A stretch of DNA of 64,000 bases, taken from positions 62,001-126,000 of the forward strand of contig NZ_JAGXJY010000011.1 of assembly GCF_019091085.1 (NCBI RefSeq), given 5' to 3'. Numbering within the stretch: position 1 is the first letter of the stretch; every line of letters begins with the position of its first letter. A model generated the notes under the pieces. It was not told the origin of the DNA and searched no databases. It saw nothing but the letters and a program-made list of their open reading frames with translations. Below are positions 17,388 to 26,062 of this stretch, piece by piece. This DNA is from Mesorhizobium sp. GbtcB19 (lineage in GTDB: Bacteria > Pseudomonadota > Alphaproteobacteria > Rhizobiales > Rhizobiaceae). The translations under genes were made by a program, and so were the position numbers.

Positions 17388-18542
17388 TTAGAAGTCGCGC
17401 TGGAAGCGGAGGACGCCGCCGACGTTGTCCTTCTTGGAAGCGCCGAACCACACGCTGTGGCCCGGATCCCTGGCTTCATCGCCAACACGCTGCCAATCAA
17501 CTTCGGCCGTGACGGTGAGGCCCGGAACAACGGTGTAGGCAACGTTCGCCGCGAGACCGATGTCCTGCCAGTCGTCAGTCGACGCCTGGATGTTGAACGA
17601 GGTCTTCTCGTTGAACTTGTAGGTACCACCGCCCCACACAGCCCACTTGCCGCCCCACTGCTTGTACATGCCGCGACCGAACGCCCTGATGTTGGCGGTG
17701 GGGTCGAGCAGGTTGTCGTCGGTGCCGTAGCCGGCCATGACGAACAGCGACAGAGCGTCGTTGACGTTCACGTCCAAACGGACCTTGCCGGAGACTTCTT
17801 CGTAGTTGCTGTCATAGGCGATGACGCCGGTGATGGCGCCCCAACCCTGGGTCCACTTCACGCCGCCGACGACATGCGGAACGTAGCTGTCGATCGAGTA
17901 GATGCCGTAGCCTTCTTCGAGCGAGACGACCGCCGAGAAGCCGTTGCCGGCGTCGAAGTAGTACTGCACGACGTTGGTGTCGAAGCCGCCGTAAGGAACG
18001 ATCGTGTCGTTCATGACGTTGCCGGCGTAGCCGATGAACGTATCGAAGGCCGATTCGTCCTTACCGACGCGGAGACCACCGAGCTGGATCCAGGCGAAGT
18101 TCAGCGAGGAGGAGTTGCCAGCTTCCCAGCCCGTGCCGTAGCCACCGCTGTCGACGGCGTGGTTGCCGAAGTTGAAGCGGGTTTCGGTGTAGGTCTTCAA
18201 GGTGCCGAGCTCGGTTTCCTGGCCGGTCCAGGTCTTGAGCGTGAAGCGAGCGCGCTTCCAATAGGTGTCGTGCGGGTCGGCGGCATTCAGGTGGTCCGGA
18301 GCGTTGTTCGAACCCGTGATGACGCCCGAGTCACCCACGCCCATGTCGTAACGGACGTAGCCGCCGATGCGCAGGCAGGTCTCGGTGCCCGGGATGTAGA
18401 AGTAGCCGGCGCCGTAGACGTCGCAGATCTTGACGTATTCGGCCGGTTCCGGCTCGGCGACGGTCACCGCGTCGGCGGCGCGAGCACCGGAAACTGCGAT
18501 CAGGGCCGCAGCTGAGCCGAGAAGAAGGCTCTTGATGTTCAT
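17388..18542 (-). CDS. Outer membrane porin (Porin_2, Omp2-like), copy 1
   Basis: Trimeric 16-strand outer membrane channel for small hydrophilic solutes, of the Rhizobiales porin family that includes Brucella Omp2a/Omp2b. The 384-residue protein starts MNIKSLLLGSAAALIAVSGA, a cleavable signal peptide, followed by the conserved segment with EYVKICDVYGAGYFYIPGTE, and ends in RFQRDF with the terminal phenylalanine needed for outer membrane assembly. The first 72 codons and leader are identical in DNA to copy 2. Own terminator downstream. Confidence 0.95.
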   Translation of the reverse strand: MNIKSLLLGSAAALIAVSGARAADAVTVAEPEPAEYVKICDVYGAGYFYIPGTETCLRIGGYVRYDMGVGDSGVITGSNNAPDHLNAADPHDTYWKRARFTLKTWTGQETELGTLKTYTETRFNFGNHAVDSGGYGTGWEAGNSSSLNFAWIQLGGLRVGKDESAFDTFIGYAGNVMNDTIVPYGGFDTNVVQYYFDAGNGFSAVVSLEEGYGIYSIDSYVPHVVGGVKWTQGWGAITGVIAYDSNYEEVSGKVRLDVNVNDALSLFVMAGYGTDDNLLDPTANIRAFGRGMYKQWGGKWAVWGGGTYKFNEKTSFNIQASTDDWQDIGLAANVAYTVVPGLTVTAEVDWQRVGDEARDPGHSVWFGASKKDNVGGVLRFQRDF

Positions 18543-18559
18543 TTTCTGACCTCCAGTCA
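18352..18559 (-). repeat. 208-bp perfect inverted repeat, left copy (porin 5' end)
   Basis: Reverse complement is identical to 19333-19540 over all 208 nt, covering 17 nt of 5' leader and the first 63 or so codons of the porin. Outside these limits the paralogues differ also at silent positions, so the identity is sharply bounded. Confidence 0.93.
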
Positions 18560-18560
18560 A

Positions 18561-18933
18561 AAGTTAAAAAACGGGTCTGGGTATTTTTTGCTGAAGGACA
18601 GCGTTCCCTGCCCCATCCCCACTACCGAAAAAGATGCGCACCGCGCCGCTCCTTCGAACGTGACCTTTACCCATGAGCCGGCGCCGTTCAACCACGATCG
18701 TATCGGCGCAAGGGCTGTCCGAACGCTATCCCCGGGCGTTGTTGCACAAATGACACGATTTGGCCTCACTCCGAAAGCTCTCGTTAACCATCGAGGCCCG
18801 CGAGACGGTCGAATCCGGCCGAATCCGGCGACCGGCCGGCTGAATTGCGGCGTCCCGGCGAGTCGCCCTGTCCGGTTCTTGCCGCAGAATCGCCTTGCGA
18901 AGGGAGGCTTGTTGCGTACAGCGCAGCGGAGGA
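18561..18933. other. Intergenic region between porin 1 and tRNA-Ser
   Basis: About 370 nt containing the promoter side of porin 1. A poly-A/T tract (GTTAAAAAAC) and a short direct repeat CGAATCCGG (twice near 18811-18830) are visible. No gene was recognised. Confidence 0.5.
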
Positions 18934-19024
18934 TGGCGGAGAGGATGGGATTCGAACCCACGAGAAGCTTTTGACCTCTACTCCCTTAGCAGGGGAGCGC
19001 CTTCGACCACTCGGCCACCTCTCC
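18934..19024 (-). tRNA. tRNA-Ser (anticodon GCU)
   Basis: Class II tRNA of 91 nt including an encoded CCA. The acceptor stem GGAGAGG pairs with CCTCTCC, discriminator G, then CCA at 18934-18936. The anticodon loop CTGCTAA with anticodon GCT lies at 18986-18992 (minus strand), a long variable arm follows, and the T loop GGTTCGAATCC is canonical. It reads AGC/AGU serine codons. It sits between two inverted porin genes, with its 3' end facing the orphan recombinase. Confidence 0.97.
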
Positions 19025-19331
19025 GTCGCGCCGCTGGATAAAGAAAAGCGTGGGCACAATCAACAAGGCGGCGCCATAATCGCCGAAAAATCGTCTGGCC
19101 GGCAACTTCGGAAAGCGGTGGAGCATCGGCCCAGACGTGGCGAAGCGTGACTTATGCGGCCTTTTCGAGCCAGCAGAGGCGCCTTCATTGGAGCGCCATC
19201 GTAGACCAGAAACCGGACACGCAATCACCGGCGGACGCCCCTTCGCCGCGCTGCGCGGGGGCGAAAAAGAGCGCAATAACAAGGCGTTGCTCATAATTTT
19301 GGTCGAAAGTTCGCGTCGCTTCCGTTCGATT
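19025..19331. other. Intergenic region between tRNA-Ser and porin 2
   Basis: About 300 nt holding the promoter sides of tRNA-Ser and porin 2. A small inverted repeat GCGCC...GGAGCGCC (about 19171-19190) is visible; no gene was recognised. An in-frame extension of porin 2 upstream of its ATG is not considered coding. Confidence 0.5.
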
Positions 19332-19346
19332 CTGACTGGAGGTCAG
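19332..19346 (+). promoter_or_regulatory. Hairpin carrying the porin ribosome binding site
   Basis: CTGAC-TGGAG-GTCAG: a 5-bp stem with the Shine-Dalgarno bases GGAG partly in the loop, 3 nt before the porin 2 ATG. In copy 1 the outermost pair is lost (TTGAC), leaving a 4-bp stem. Possibly affects translation initiation. Confidence 0.45.
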
Positions 19347-19540
19347 AAAATGAACATCAAGAGCCTTCTTCTCGGCTCAGCTGCGGCCCTGATCGCAGTT
19401 TCCGGTGCTCGCGCCGCCGACGCGGTGACCGTCGCCGAGCCGGAACCGGCCGAATACGTCAAGATCTGCGACGTCTACGGCGCCGGCTACTTCTACATCC
19501 CGGGCACCGAGACCTGCCTGCGCATCGGCGGCTACGTCCG
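19333..19540 (+). repeat. 208-bp perfect inverted repeat, right copy (porin 5' end)
   Basis: Partner of 18352-18559. Covers the leader from TGACTGGAGGTCAG and the start of the coding region down to the codons for GGYVR; the next codons differ (RED here, RYD in copy 1). Confidence 0.93.
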
Positions 19541-20510
19541 CGAGGACATCGGCGTGGGCGATGCCGGCTCGCTCGACGGCGTCAACCATTCTCCGGATCA
19601 CAGGGACGTGGGTGACTCCAACTCGACCTACTGGAAGAATACCCGCTTCACGCTGAAGACCTGGACCGGCCAGGAAACCGAGCTCGGCACGTTGAAGACG
19701 TATACCGAAACCCGATTCAACTTCGGCAACAATTACGGCGACTACAATGGCAATCCGTTCAGCACGGGATGGCAGGCGAACAACAAGTCCTATGCCTTGG
19801 AATTCGCCTACATCCAGCTCGGCGGTCTGCGCGTCGGCGCTGACGAATCGGCCTTCGATACGTTCGTCGGCTATGCCGGCAACGTCATCAACGACACGAT
19901 CGTTCCCTATGGCGGCTTCCAGACCAACGTCGTCCAGTACTATTTCGACGCTGGCAACGGCATTTCGGCGGTGGTTTCGCTGGAAGAAGGTTCGGGCACC
20001 GACTCCATCGACAGCTACGTTCCGCACGTCGTCGGCGGCCTGAAGTGGACTCAAGGATGGGGCGCGGTCACGGGCGTCGTCGCCTATGACAGCAATTATG
20101 AGTCCGTCTCCGGCAAGGTCCGCCTGGACGTGAACGTCAACGATGCCTTCTCGCTGTTCGCCATGGTCGGCTACGGTGAAACCAAGCACCTCGAAGACAT
20201 CAACAACAACATCGACGTGGCCGGTCGTGGCTTCTACAAGCCATGGGGCGGCAGCTGGGCTGTGTGGGGCGGCGGCACCTACAAGTTCAACGAGAAGACC
20301 GCGTTCAACCTGCAGGCTTCGTATGACGACTGGAAGGACATCGGTCTCGCGGCGAATGTTGCCTATACCCTTGTCCCCGGCTTCACCGTCACGGCCGAAG
20401 TCGACTGGCAGCGCGTCGGTCAGGGCTCGTTCGACCACGACTCCGTGCTGTTCGACGCGCAGAAGAAGAACAACGTTGGCGGCTTGCTGCGCTTCCAGCG
20501 CGACTTCTGA
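19350..20510 (+). CDS. Outer membrane porin (Porin_2, Omp2-like), copy 2
   Basis: Second outer membrane porin, 386 residues, same family as copy 1 and in opposite orientation. Signal peptide about 1-23, then the conserved ICDVYGAGYFYIPGTETC segment, beta-barrel repeats and terminal RFQRDF. It differs from copy 1 mainly in the surface-loop regions (for example after residue 75 and around 130-145), the parts that in this family shape pore entrance and antigenicity. Starts at the ATG with GGAGG 9 nt upstream. Own terminator downstream. Confidence 0.95.
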   Translation: MNIKSLLLGSAAALIAVSGARAADAVTVAEPEPAEYVKICDVYGAGYFYIPGTETCLRIGGYVREDIGVGDAGSLDGVNHSPDHRDVGDSNSTYWKNTRFTLKTWTGQETELGTLKTYTETRFNFGNNYGDYNGNPFSTGWQANNKSYALEFAYIQLGGLRVGADESAFDTFVGYAGNVINDTIVPYGGFQTNVVQYYFDAGNGISAVVSLEEGSGTDSIDSYVPHVVGGLKWTQGWGAVTGVVAYDSNYESVSGKVRLDVNVNDAFSLFAMVGYGETKHLEDINNNIDVAGRGFYKPWGGSWAVWGGGTYKFNEKTAFNLQASYDDWKDIGLAANVAYTLVPGFTVTAEVDWQRVGQGSFDHDSVLFDAQKKNNVGGLLRFQRDF

Positions 20511-20532
20511 TCAATCTCGCCTGTTGAAATCG

Positions 20533-20562
20533 AAACCCGGCGGGCGCCCGCCGGGTTTTTTC
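20533..20562 (+). terminator. Intrinsic terminator of porin gene 2
   Basis: GC-rich stem AACCCGGCGGG / CCCGCCGGGTT followed by a run of six or more T, 23 nt after the stop codon. Confidence 0.9.
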
Positions 20563-20716
20563 TTGGCGTCCGTCAAAAATGCGGCTTGGCGGCCACGAGG
20601 CCGGCCGACGAAGGCCGGGCGTCGGTGTGGCAGTTCACTCGATGCCTTGCCAGCAGCCCAGTTCCCATCGCCGATCACTCAGCCGAGACTGCTTGTCGGT
20701 CCGTCGGTGCGCCTGA

Positions 20717-22384
20717 TCAATTCCCGGCCAAATCGCCCAGGGCCTCGATCAGCGGCTCAATGGAGCCGCCATAATTTTTCCAGCGGTTTATCGACGAGCT
20801 GTAGATCGGCTGCCGGACCTGCCAGCGGCTGAACGTGTCGACCGGACCGCCCTTGTCGAAAAACCGCAAGCAGGCATCGTCCCACGGCAGACCGAGATGC
20901 TCGATCAGGCGGCGTGACTGACCTTCCTGATCCGACACCAGATCCTCGTAGCGATTGCGCAGAATCCGCCCCGGAAAAACCTTGTCCCAATGGCGCATAA
21001 GCCTATCGTATTCGCGATAATACAGCCCGAGCGACCTCAGATCGGCATTGTAGACGTTGTCTTCATTGAAGTTCAGAAAATAGCACGAGATGCAATTGTC
21101 GATCGCGTTGCGCCGGCAATGAACGATGCGCGCCCTGGGAAACAGCAGCCTGATGAGGCCGACAAGCTCGAAATTATGCGGAAGCTTGTCGACGACCCGC
21201 AGCGCATCAGGCGCTTTTTGCCTGATGTGGTGAAGATACTCGTCGGCCAGGGATCTCGACTGATCGATCGTCATTTCCCTTATCGATTTGCGCAATTCTT
21301 CCGCAGATCGCGTTCGGGGCGCGAGCCTGTTCATGATCCGCCGGAGCTTCGTCAATTCGCCGGCACCGTGAGCATCGGGATGGCTTGCGCAGATTTGCTC
21401 GGTCAAGGTGGTGCCGGAGCGCGGCATGCCGAGCACGAAGACAGGCACCTCCGAAGCGCTTCCATATCCCGTCCTGTCCGCCATCATGTCCGCGCTGAAC
21501 AGTTCGATCATGAAATCGACGCTGCGGCGGTAGCCATCGATGTCGAAGCGGTCGGGCGAAAGCAGTTTTGCCTTTCGCAGATGTGCCATGGCCTGTTCAT
21601 AGCGCCGCAGATCATTCAGTACCTTGGCGGCCGCATAGTGGAGCCGTTCCATGCCCTTTCTATCAAGCGCCGGATTTTCGATTTCAGCCAGAATGGATTG
21701 GAACTCGGCCGGTTCCGACGAGAATTTCCGGATGCTGGCCAAGCCATCGTAGGCAGCGCCGATATCCTGGCGACGGTCGATCGCCTCCTTCATGTATCGT
21801 GCCGCCTCATCCATGCGGCCCAAGCTCACAAGCGCATTGGCCAATCCCATCCGAACAGCGGGATGGTCCTCGTTGATTTCGAGCGCCCTCTCATAAACAG
21901 ACAGCGCAAGGTCGACCTTGCCTGATTTCGCATAGGCCCGGCCCAGCGCGCAAAGCGCCTCGATCCAGTCCGCCTTCAGTTTTCCGGCAAGCTCGAGATG
22001 CCTGATCGCATCGGAATGCTCGCCGACTTTCAGATAGGTCTCTCCCAAGATGAAATGATATTGCGCATTTTGAGGCGCTTCCTTCACCGCCCGCTCAAAG
22101 CACCGAATGGCCATCTCGTCGTCCAGATCGAGCGCAAAGGTTCCCAGTATGTACAAAGCAAGGGAGTGCCGCGGGCTGCGGGCCAATACCCGCTGACACA
22201 AGGCTTCCGCCTCGGGCAAACGATTCGCCCGATGAAGCTCGACCGCCTGTCTGAGCAGCACATCGTCGGCCTGGGCCTGCGATGGCAGGTTCGCTTTCGG
22301 CTGTGCGATTCTCGGCTGTGAAGTCTTCGTCCCGGGCGCTGTCTTGAGGTGTTTGGACCAGGCGGGCGGCAGACGATTGCTCAT
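20717..22384 (-). CDS. TPR-sulfotransferase fusion protein, copy 1
   Basis: Two-part protein of 555 residues: N-terminal tetratricopeptide repeats (about 40-290; for example LALYILGTFALDLDDEMAIRCFERAV and EALCALGRAYAKSGKVDLALSVYERALEI) and a C-terminal sulfotransferase domain whose 5'-phosphosulfate-binding loop GMPRSGTTLTEQICASHPD begins near residue 317. Later elements VVDKLPHNFELVGLI, ARIVHCRRNAIDNCIS (3'-phosphate-binding region) and RYEDLV are present. Predicted to use PAPS, acceptor unknown. The second ATG (22384) aligns with the start of the paralogue and is chosen. No signal peptide, so probably cytoplasmic. Confidence 0.9.
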   Translation of the reverse strand: MSNRLPPAWSKHLKTAPGTKTSQPRIAQPKANLPSQAQADDVLLRQAVELHRANRLPEAEALCQRVLARSPRHSLALYILGTFALDLDDEMAIRCFERAVKEAPQNAQYHFILGETYLKVGEHSDAIRHLELAGKLKADWIEALCALGRAYAKSGKVDLALSVYERALEINEDHPAVRMGLANALVSLGRMDEAARYMKEAIDRRQDIGAAYDGLASIRKFSSEPAEFQSILAEIENPALDRKGMERLHYAAAKVLNDLRRYEQAMAHLRKAKLLSPDRFDIDGYRRSVDFMIELFSADMMADRTGYGSASEVPVFVLGMPRSGTTLTEQICASHPDAHGAGELTKLRRIMNRLAPRTRSAEELRKSIREMTIDQSRSLADEYLHHIRQKAPDALRVVDKLPHNFELVGLIRLLFPRARIVHCRRNAIDNCISCYFLNFNEDNVYNADLRSLGLYYREYDRLMRHWDKVFPGRILRNRYEDLVSDQEGQSRRLIEHLGLPWDDACLRFFDKGGPVDTFSRWQVRQPIYSSSINRWKNYGGSIEPLIEALGDLAGN

Positions 22385-22545
22385 CATTCCAGATAGCAGA
22401 AAAGACCAATCGAATCCACGAGATCCGACCCTGTCGAACTACGAGCAGCGCTGCCGATCTGTCACAACTTCGAGAATGAAAACGGGGAGCGCCGCTGCGC
22501 TTCGACGCCGCGAAGCCGGTTAAGCAAAATGCCAAATCGGGCTAA

Positions 22546-22580
22546 GGCATTTCACCGTTTCACGGAAACGGTGAAATGCC
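22546..22580. repeat. Perfect 16-bp inverted repeat
   Basis: GGCATTTCACCGTTTC (22546-22561) and its exact complement (22565-22580) with a 3-nt loop, directly followed by another repeat element. Lies between the two TPR-sulfotransferase genes and could act as a transcription terminator for the upstream copy, although the T-run (GTTTTTAC) is 10 nt away. Confidence 0.8.
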
Positions 22581-22598
22581 CTATCTCCTTGTTTTTAC

Positions 22599-22641
22599 GC
22601 AATTCCGGACGGAAAACCGCTCACACTTTTCCTGGAATTGC
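22599..22641. repeat. GCAATTCC...GGAATTGC palindromic repeat, copy 2
   Basis: Same element as 11102-11146: GCAATTCC ends, core GGAAAACCGCT and CTTTTCC. It ends 1 nt before the stop codon of the minus-strand gene, the same spacing as at smpB. Confidence 0.85.
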
Positions 22642-22642
22642 T

Positions 22643-24310
22643 CTAGGTATTCGCCAGATCGCCCAACGTTTCGATCAGCGGCCGTATCTCGCTTTCGTAA
22701 TTCTTCCAGCGCTTGACGGATGATTTGTAGATCGGTTGTCGGACCTGCCAGCGGCTGGGCGTGTTCACCGAGCCGTCCTTGTCGAAAAACCGAAGACAAG
22801 CATCGTCCCAAGGCAATCCGAGGTAATCTATCAGCCGGCGCGATTGCGCCTCCTGATCGTCCACCAGCGTTTCATATCTGTTTTCGAAGATACGGCCCGG
22901 AAAAACCTTGTTCCAATGCTGCATCAGGCGATCATATTCGCGATAATAGAGGCCCAATGTCTGCAAATCGGTGTTGTAGGCGTGCCCTTCGCCGAATTTT
23001 AGGACAAAGCAAGAGACACAATTATCGATGGCGTCACGGCGGCAGTGGATAATTCTCGCGTTCGGGAACAGCAGACCGATAAGCCCGATCAGTTCGAAAT
23101 TATGGGGCATCTTATCCACGATCCGAAGCGCGGCAGGCGCCCGTTCCTTCAGATAGTTCAGATGCTCTTCGGCCAACGTCGCGGACAGGTCTTTGGTGAT
23201 CGACGCCACCGCCTGACCCAAACTTTCGGCCGACGACTTCCTGAGGTCGATGGCGTTTGCGACCCGCCTGAGCTTCATAAGCTCGCCCGCGCCATGAACA
23301 TCGGGGTGACTGGCGCAGATCTGTTCCGTGAGCGTCGTTCCCGAGCGCGGCATGCCGACCACGAATACGGGCACCTCGGAAGCGTTTCCATAGCCGGCCG
23401 TGGCCGCCACCATTTCGGGCGTGAAGGTCTCAATGATCGAATCGACCCAGCGACGGTATTGATCGATATTGAAGTAGCGATCCGAGACCTGTTTCGATTT
23501 GTTGAAGTGGTCGAACGCATCCTTGTAGCGCTTGAGGTCGTTCAGCACCTTGCCGGCCGCCAGATGGAGCTTTTCCGCGCCATCGGGGTCCAGCCTGGGG
23601 TTTCGCAACTCGGCAAGGATGGATTTGAGTTCCTCAGGTTCTTCGGTGAACTTTTGCGTCTGCACGAGCTCGTTATAGGCCGTCGGAAGCGCGATGCGGC
23701 GGTCGATGGCCTCGTGGAGGTAGGCGGCGGCATCGTTCATGCGCCCGACGCTAGTGAGCGCCTTGGCCAATCCGATCCTGACCTTGGGATGATCGGGATT
23801 GATTTTCAGGGCCTTCTCGTAGAGCGGCAAAGCCAGGTCGGGCTTACCAAATTCGAGGTAGGCGTTCCCCAATTCACAAAGCGCTTCGATCAGGTCCGGC
23901 TGCAACTTCAAGGCATATTGCATATGCTTGATGGCCGACGAGTATTCGGTGACCTTCACATAGGCCGTGCCCAGGCCAAGATGGTAAAAAGGATTGCCGG
24001 GCTCCTCGCCGACCGCACGCGCGAAATAGCGCAAGGCCCGCTCGTCGTCATAGCCCAGATAAATCGTTCCCAAAGTATAAAGCGCCAACGGGTGGTTTGG
24101 CGTGCGCGCAAGAACCTTCAGGCACAGATCCTGCGCTTCGTCGAGCCGCTTGGCCTGCTGCAGGCTGTAGGCTTGTTTCAGCAGTTGGTCGTCGGCCGGC
24201 GTGCGAGGCAGCGCATTTGCCTTCGGCACTGCTCCCTGCGGCAAGCGTGGTTTTTGCGCGGGTCCGGGCTTGAGATGTTTGGACCAGGCTGGCGGCAGAC
24301 GATTGTTCAT
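22643..24310 (-). CDS. TPR-sulfotransferase fusion protein, copy 2
   Basis: Tandem paralogue of the gene at 20717, 555 residues with the same start (MNNRLPPAWSKHLK) and architecture: TPRs at about 40-290 (LALYTLGTIYLGYDDERALRYFARAV, EALCELGNAYLEFGKPDLALPLYEKALKI) and a sulfotransferase domain with GMPRSGTTLTEQICASHPD near residue 317, KMPHNFELIGLI and ARIIHCRRDAIDNCVS. The 255-nt gap between the copies holds repeats only. It is divergent from the aminotransferase at 24430. Acceptor substrate unknown; similar proteins occur in many rhizobia. Confidence 0.9.
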   Translation of the reverse strand: MNNRLPPAWSKHLKPGPAQKPRLPQGAVPKANALPRTPADDQLLKQAYSLQQAKRLDEAQDLCLKVLARTPNHPLALYTLGTIYLGYDDERALRYFARAVGEEPGNPFYHLGLGTAYVKVTEYSSAIKHMQYALKLQPDLIEALCELGNAYLEFGKPDLALPLYEKALKINPDHPKVRIGLAKALTSVGRMNDAAAYLHEAIDRRIALPTAYNELVQTQKFTEEPEELKSILAELRNPRLDPDGAEKLHLAAGKVLNDLKRYKDAFDHFNKSKQVSDRYFNIDQYRRWVDSIIETFTPEMVAATAGYGNASEVPVFVVGMPRSGTTLTEQICASHPDVHGAGELMKLRRVANAIDLRKSSAESLGQAVASITKDLSATLAEEHLNYLKERAPAALRIVDKMPHNFELIGLIGLLFPNARIIHCRRDAIDNCVSCFVLKFGEGHAYNTDLQTLGLYYREYDRLMQHWNKVFPGRIFENRYETLVDDQEAQSRRLIDYLGLPWDDACLRFFDKDGSVNTPSRWQVRQPIYKSSVKRWKNYESEIRPLIETLGDLANT

Positions 24311-24429
24311 TGCGTCTCGCTAGCAAAAAGGGCCCTGAGAATCCAGTCCGGACTGGATGCCCAATCGATCTCTTGCGGCCACCCTTTGCTCGCGCTAGCA
24401 AGAGGCCCCTTTCCATGCGAGCCTAAGCC

Positions 24430-25542
24430 ATGCGCCAGCGCCCTTCCCTCACGCCGATCATCGGCGCGCTTCCCACCACGGTGCCGTTCGTCGGCCCGGA
24501 GGCGCAGGAGCGCGAGCGCGGCCGGCCTTTCCGCGCCCGCATCGGCGCCAATGAAAGCAGTTTCGGGCCTTCGCCGCGCGTTATCGCCCGCATGGAGAGC
24601 GTCGCTCGCGACCAGTGGATGTATTGCGACCCCGACAATTACGAGCTCAAGGTGGCGGCGGCCGCGCATCATGGCGTGGCCACTGAGAACGTGGTCGTCG
24701 GCGAGGGCATTGACGGCCTGCTCGGCCTGGTGGCGCGCATGTATGTCGCGCCGGGCGACGCCGTGGTCACCTCGCTCGGCGCCTATCCCACCTTCAATTT
24801 CCACATCGCCGGCGTCGGCGGCCGGCTGGTGACGGTGCCCTATGCCAATGACAAGGAAGACCTGGACGGGCTTCTCGCCAAGGTCGTCAGCGAAAAGGCG
24901 CCGCTGGTCTATCTCTCCAATCCCGACAATCCGATGGGAAGCTGGTGGGAGGCGCCGGATGTCATCCGCTTCATCGAGGCGCTGCCGGAAACCACCATGC
25001 TGGTGCTCGACGAAGCCTATGGCGAGTTGGGACCGGCCTCGGCGCTGCCGCCGATCGATGTCGCCCGACCGAACGTCATCCGTATGCGCACCTTCTCCAA
25101 GGCCTATGGTCTGGCCGGCATACGCTGCGGCTACGCTGTGGCCGAGGCCGAGGTGATCCGCGACTTCGAGAAGATCCGCAACCACTATGGCGTCAGTCGC
25201 ATGGCGCAGATTGCCGGCCTCGAGGCGCTTGCCGATCAGGATTATCTGCGCTCCGTGGTGGCGCGGGTGGCCGCGGGCCGCGAGCGCATTTCGGCCATCG
25301 CCAGGCAGAACGACCTGAAGCCTTTGCCGTCGGCAACCAACTTCGTCACCATCGACTGCGGCCGCGACGGCGCCTTCGCGCTGAAAGTGATGCAGGGCCT
25401 GTTGTCGCGCGACGTGTTCATCCGCAAGCCGATGGCACCCAGGCTCGACCGCTGCATCCGGGTCAGCGTCGGTCTCGACCATGAGCTCGACATCTTCGCC
25501 GAGGAATTGCCGGGCGCGCTGGCGGCTGCGCGCGGAAACTGA
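24430..25542 (+). CDS. Histidinol-phosphate aminotransferase-like PLP enzyme
   Basis: Class I/II pyridoxal-phosphate aminotransferase, 370 residues. The PLP lysine is Lys224 in RTFSKAYGLAGIRCGY; PLP-contacting Asp and Tyr are in VLDEAYGEL, and YLSNPDNPMG binds the cofactor ring. It belongs to the HisC-like branch but starts RPSLTPIIGALPTTVPFVGPE and has RARIGANESSFGPSP instead of the usual LxxNENPxGP, as in the 'HisC-like' group of unknown amino acid specificity; a second true hisC elsewhere in the genome is likely. Divergent from the TPR-sulfotransferases, convergent with marR-like gene. Confidence 0.87.
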   Translation: MRQRPSLTPIIGALPTTVPFVGPEAQERERGRPFRARIGANESSFGPSPRVIARMESVARDQWMYCDPDNYELKVAAAAHHGVATENVVVGEGIDGLLGLVARMYVAPGDAVVTSLGAYPTFNFHIAGVGGRLVTVPYANDKEDLDGLLAKVVSEKAPLVYLSNPDNPMGSWWEAPDVIRFIEALPETTMLVLDEAYGELGPASALPPIDVARPNVIRMRTFSKAYGLAGIRCGYAVAEAEVIRDFEKIRNHYGVSRMAQIAGLEALADQDYLRSVVARVAAGRERISAIARQNDLKPLPSATNFVTIDCGRDGAFALKVMQGLLSRDVFIRKPMAPRLDRCIRVSVGLDHELDIFAEELPGALAAARGN

Positions 25543-25555
25543 CCGGCGTAGCTGC

Positions 25556-26062
25556 TTACACGGCAGAAGGCCCGGTCTGACTGGATTTGTCCAGCAGCCG
25601 TGTTGCGCGCTTCAACGCATCCGAAAGCTCCAGCGCTTCCTCGCTACCGAGCCCGGCGATCAAACGGCCGAGATCACGGTTCGTCCCGGTCTCAAGGTCG
25701 GCCAGCGCGGTCTTACCCCGCACGGTCAATGAAAGAGCGGGTTGGCAGTTCGCCGGGCCTTTGCGCATTTCAACCAATCCCATGGCGGCAAATTTCCGAA
25801 CGATCCGCGTGACATGGGCCGGGGCAATGCCCAGTTCGCCGGCAAGTTCGGATGCCACCGGCGCAAGATCGAGATCAAACATGCGTGCCAGAAAGCCGGC
25901 CTCGCCTCTTGCCGTCCGGGGTCTTCGGTCGAGCTCGAACAGCACGCGGGCTTCTGCCAGGGTGTACGGGCTCTGGATCAATCTCTCGTCGAGCAGCCCA
26001 ATCAGGCCGGTGTAAAACCGGTTGAAGCGGCGAATCTCGTCGACCAGGGCTTGGTGCGACAT
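25556..26062 (-). CDS. MarR family transcriptional regulator
   Basis: Winged-helix regulator of 168 residues. The ATG at 26062 is preceded by AAGGAGGT at ideal spacing, so it is preferred to the ATG seven codons upstream. The fold is recognisable in LAEARVLFELDRR (helix 2), ASELAGELGIAPAHVTRIVRKFAAMGLVEMR (recognition helix and wing) and LTVRGKTALADLE. The start (VDEIRRFNRFYTGLIGLLDERL) resembles the N-terminal half of fused MarR-GNAT proteins, but here the frame ends after the winged-helix part. Divergent from acylphosphatase. Confidence 0.9.
   Translation of the reverse strand: MSHQALVDEIRRFNRFYTGLIGLLDERLIQSPYTLAEARVLFELDRRPRTARGEAGFLARMFDLDLAPVASELAGELGIAPAHVTRIVRKFAAMGLVEMRKGPANCQPALSLTVRGKTALADLETGTNRDLGRLIAGLGSEEALELSDALKRATRLLDKSSQTGPSAV

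Noticed and set aside
16078..19024. Integrated island between the recombinase and tRNA-Ser
   Set aside because: No direct repeat of the tRNA 3' end was found near the recombinase, and only a porin gene lies between them, so an intact island cannot be claimed.
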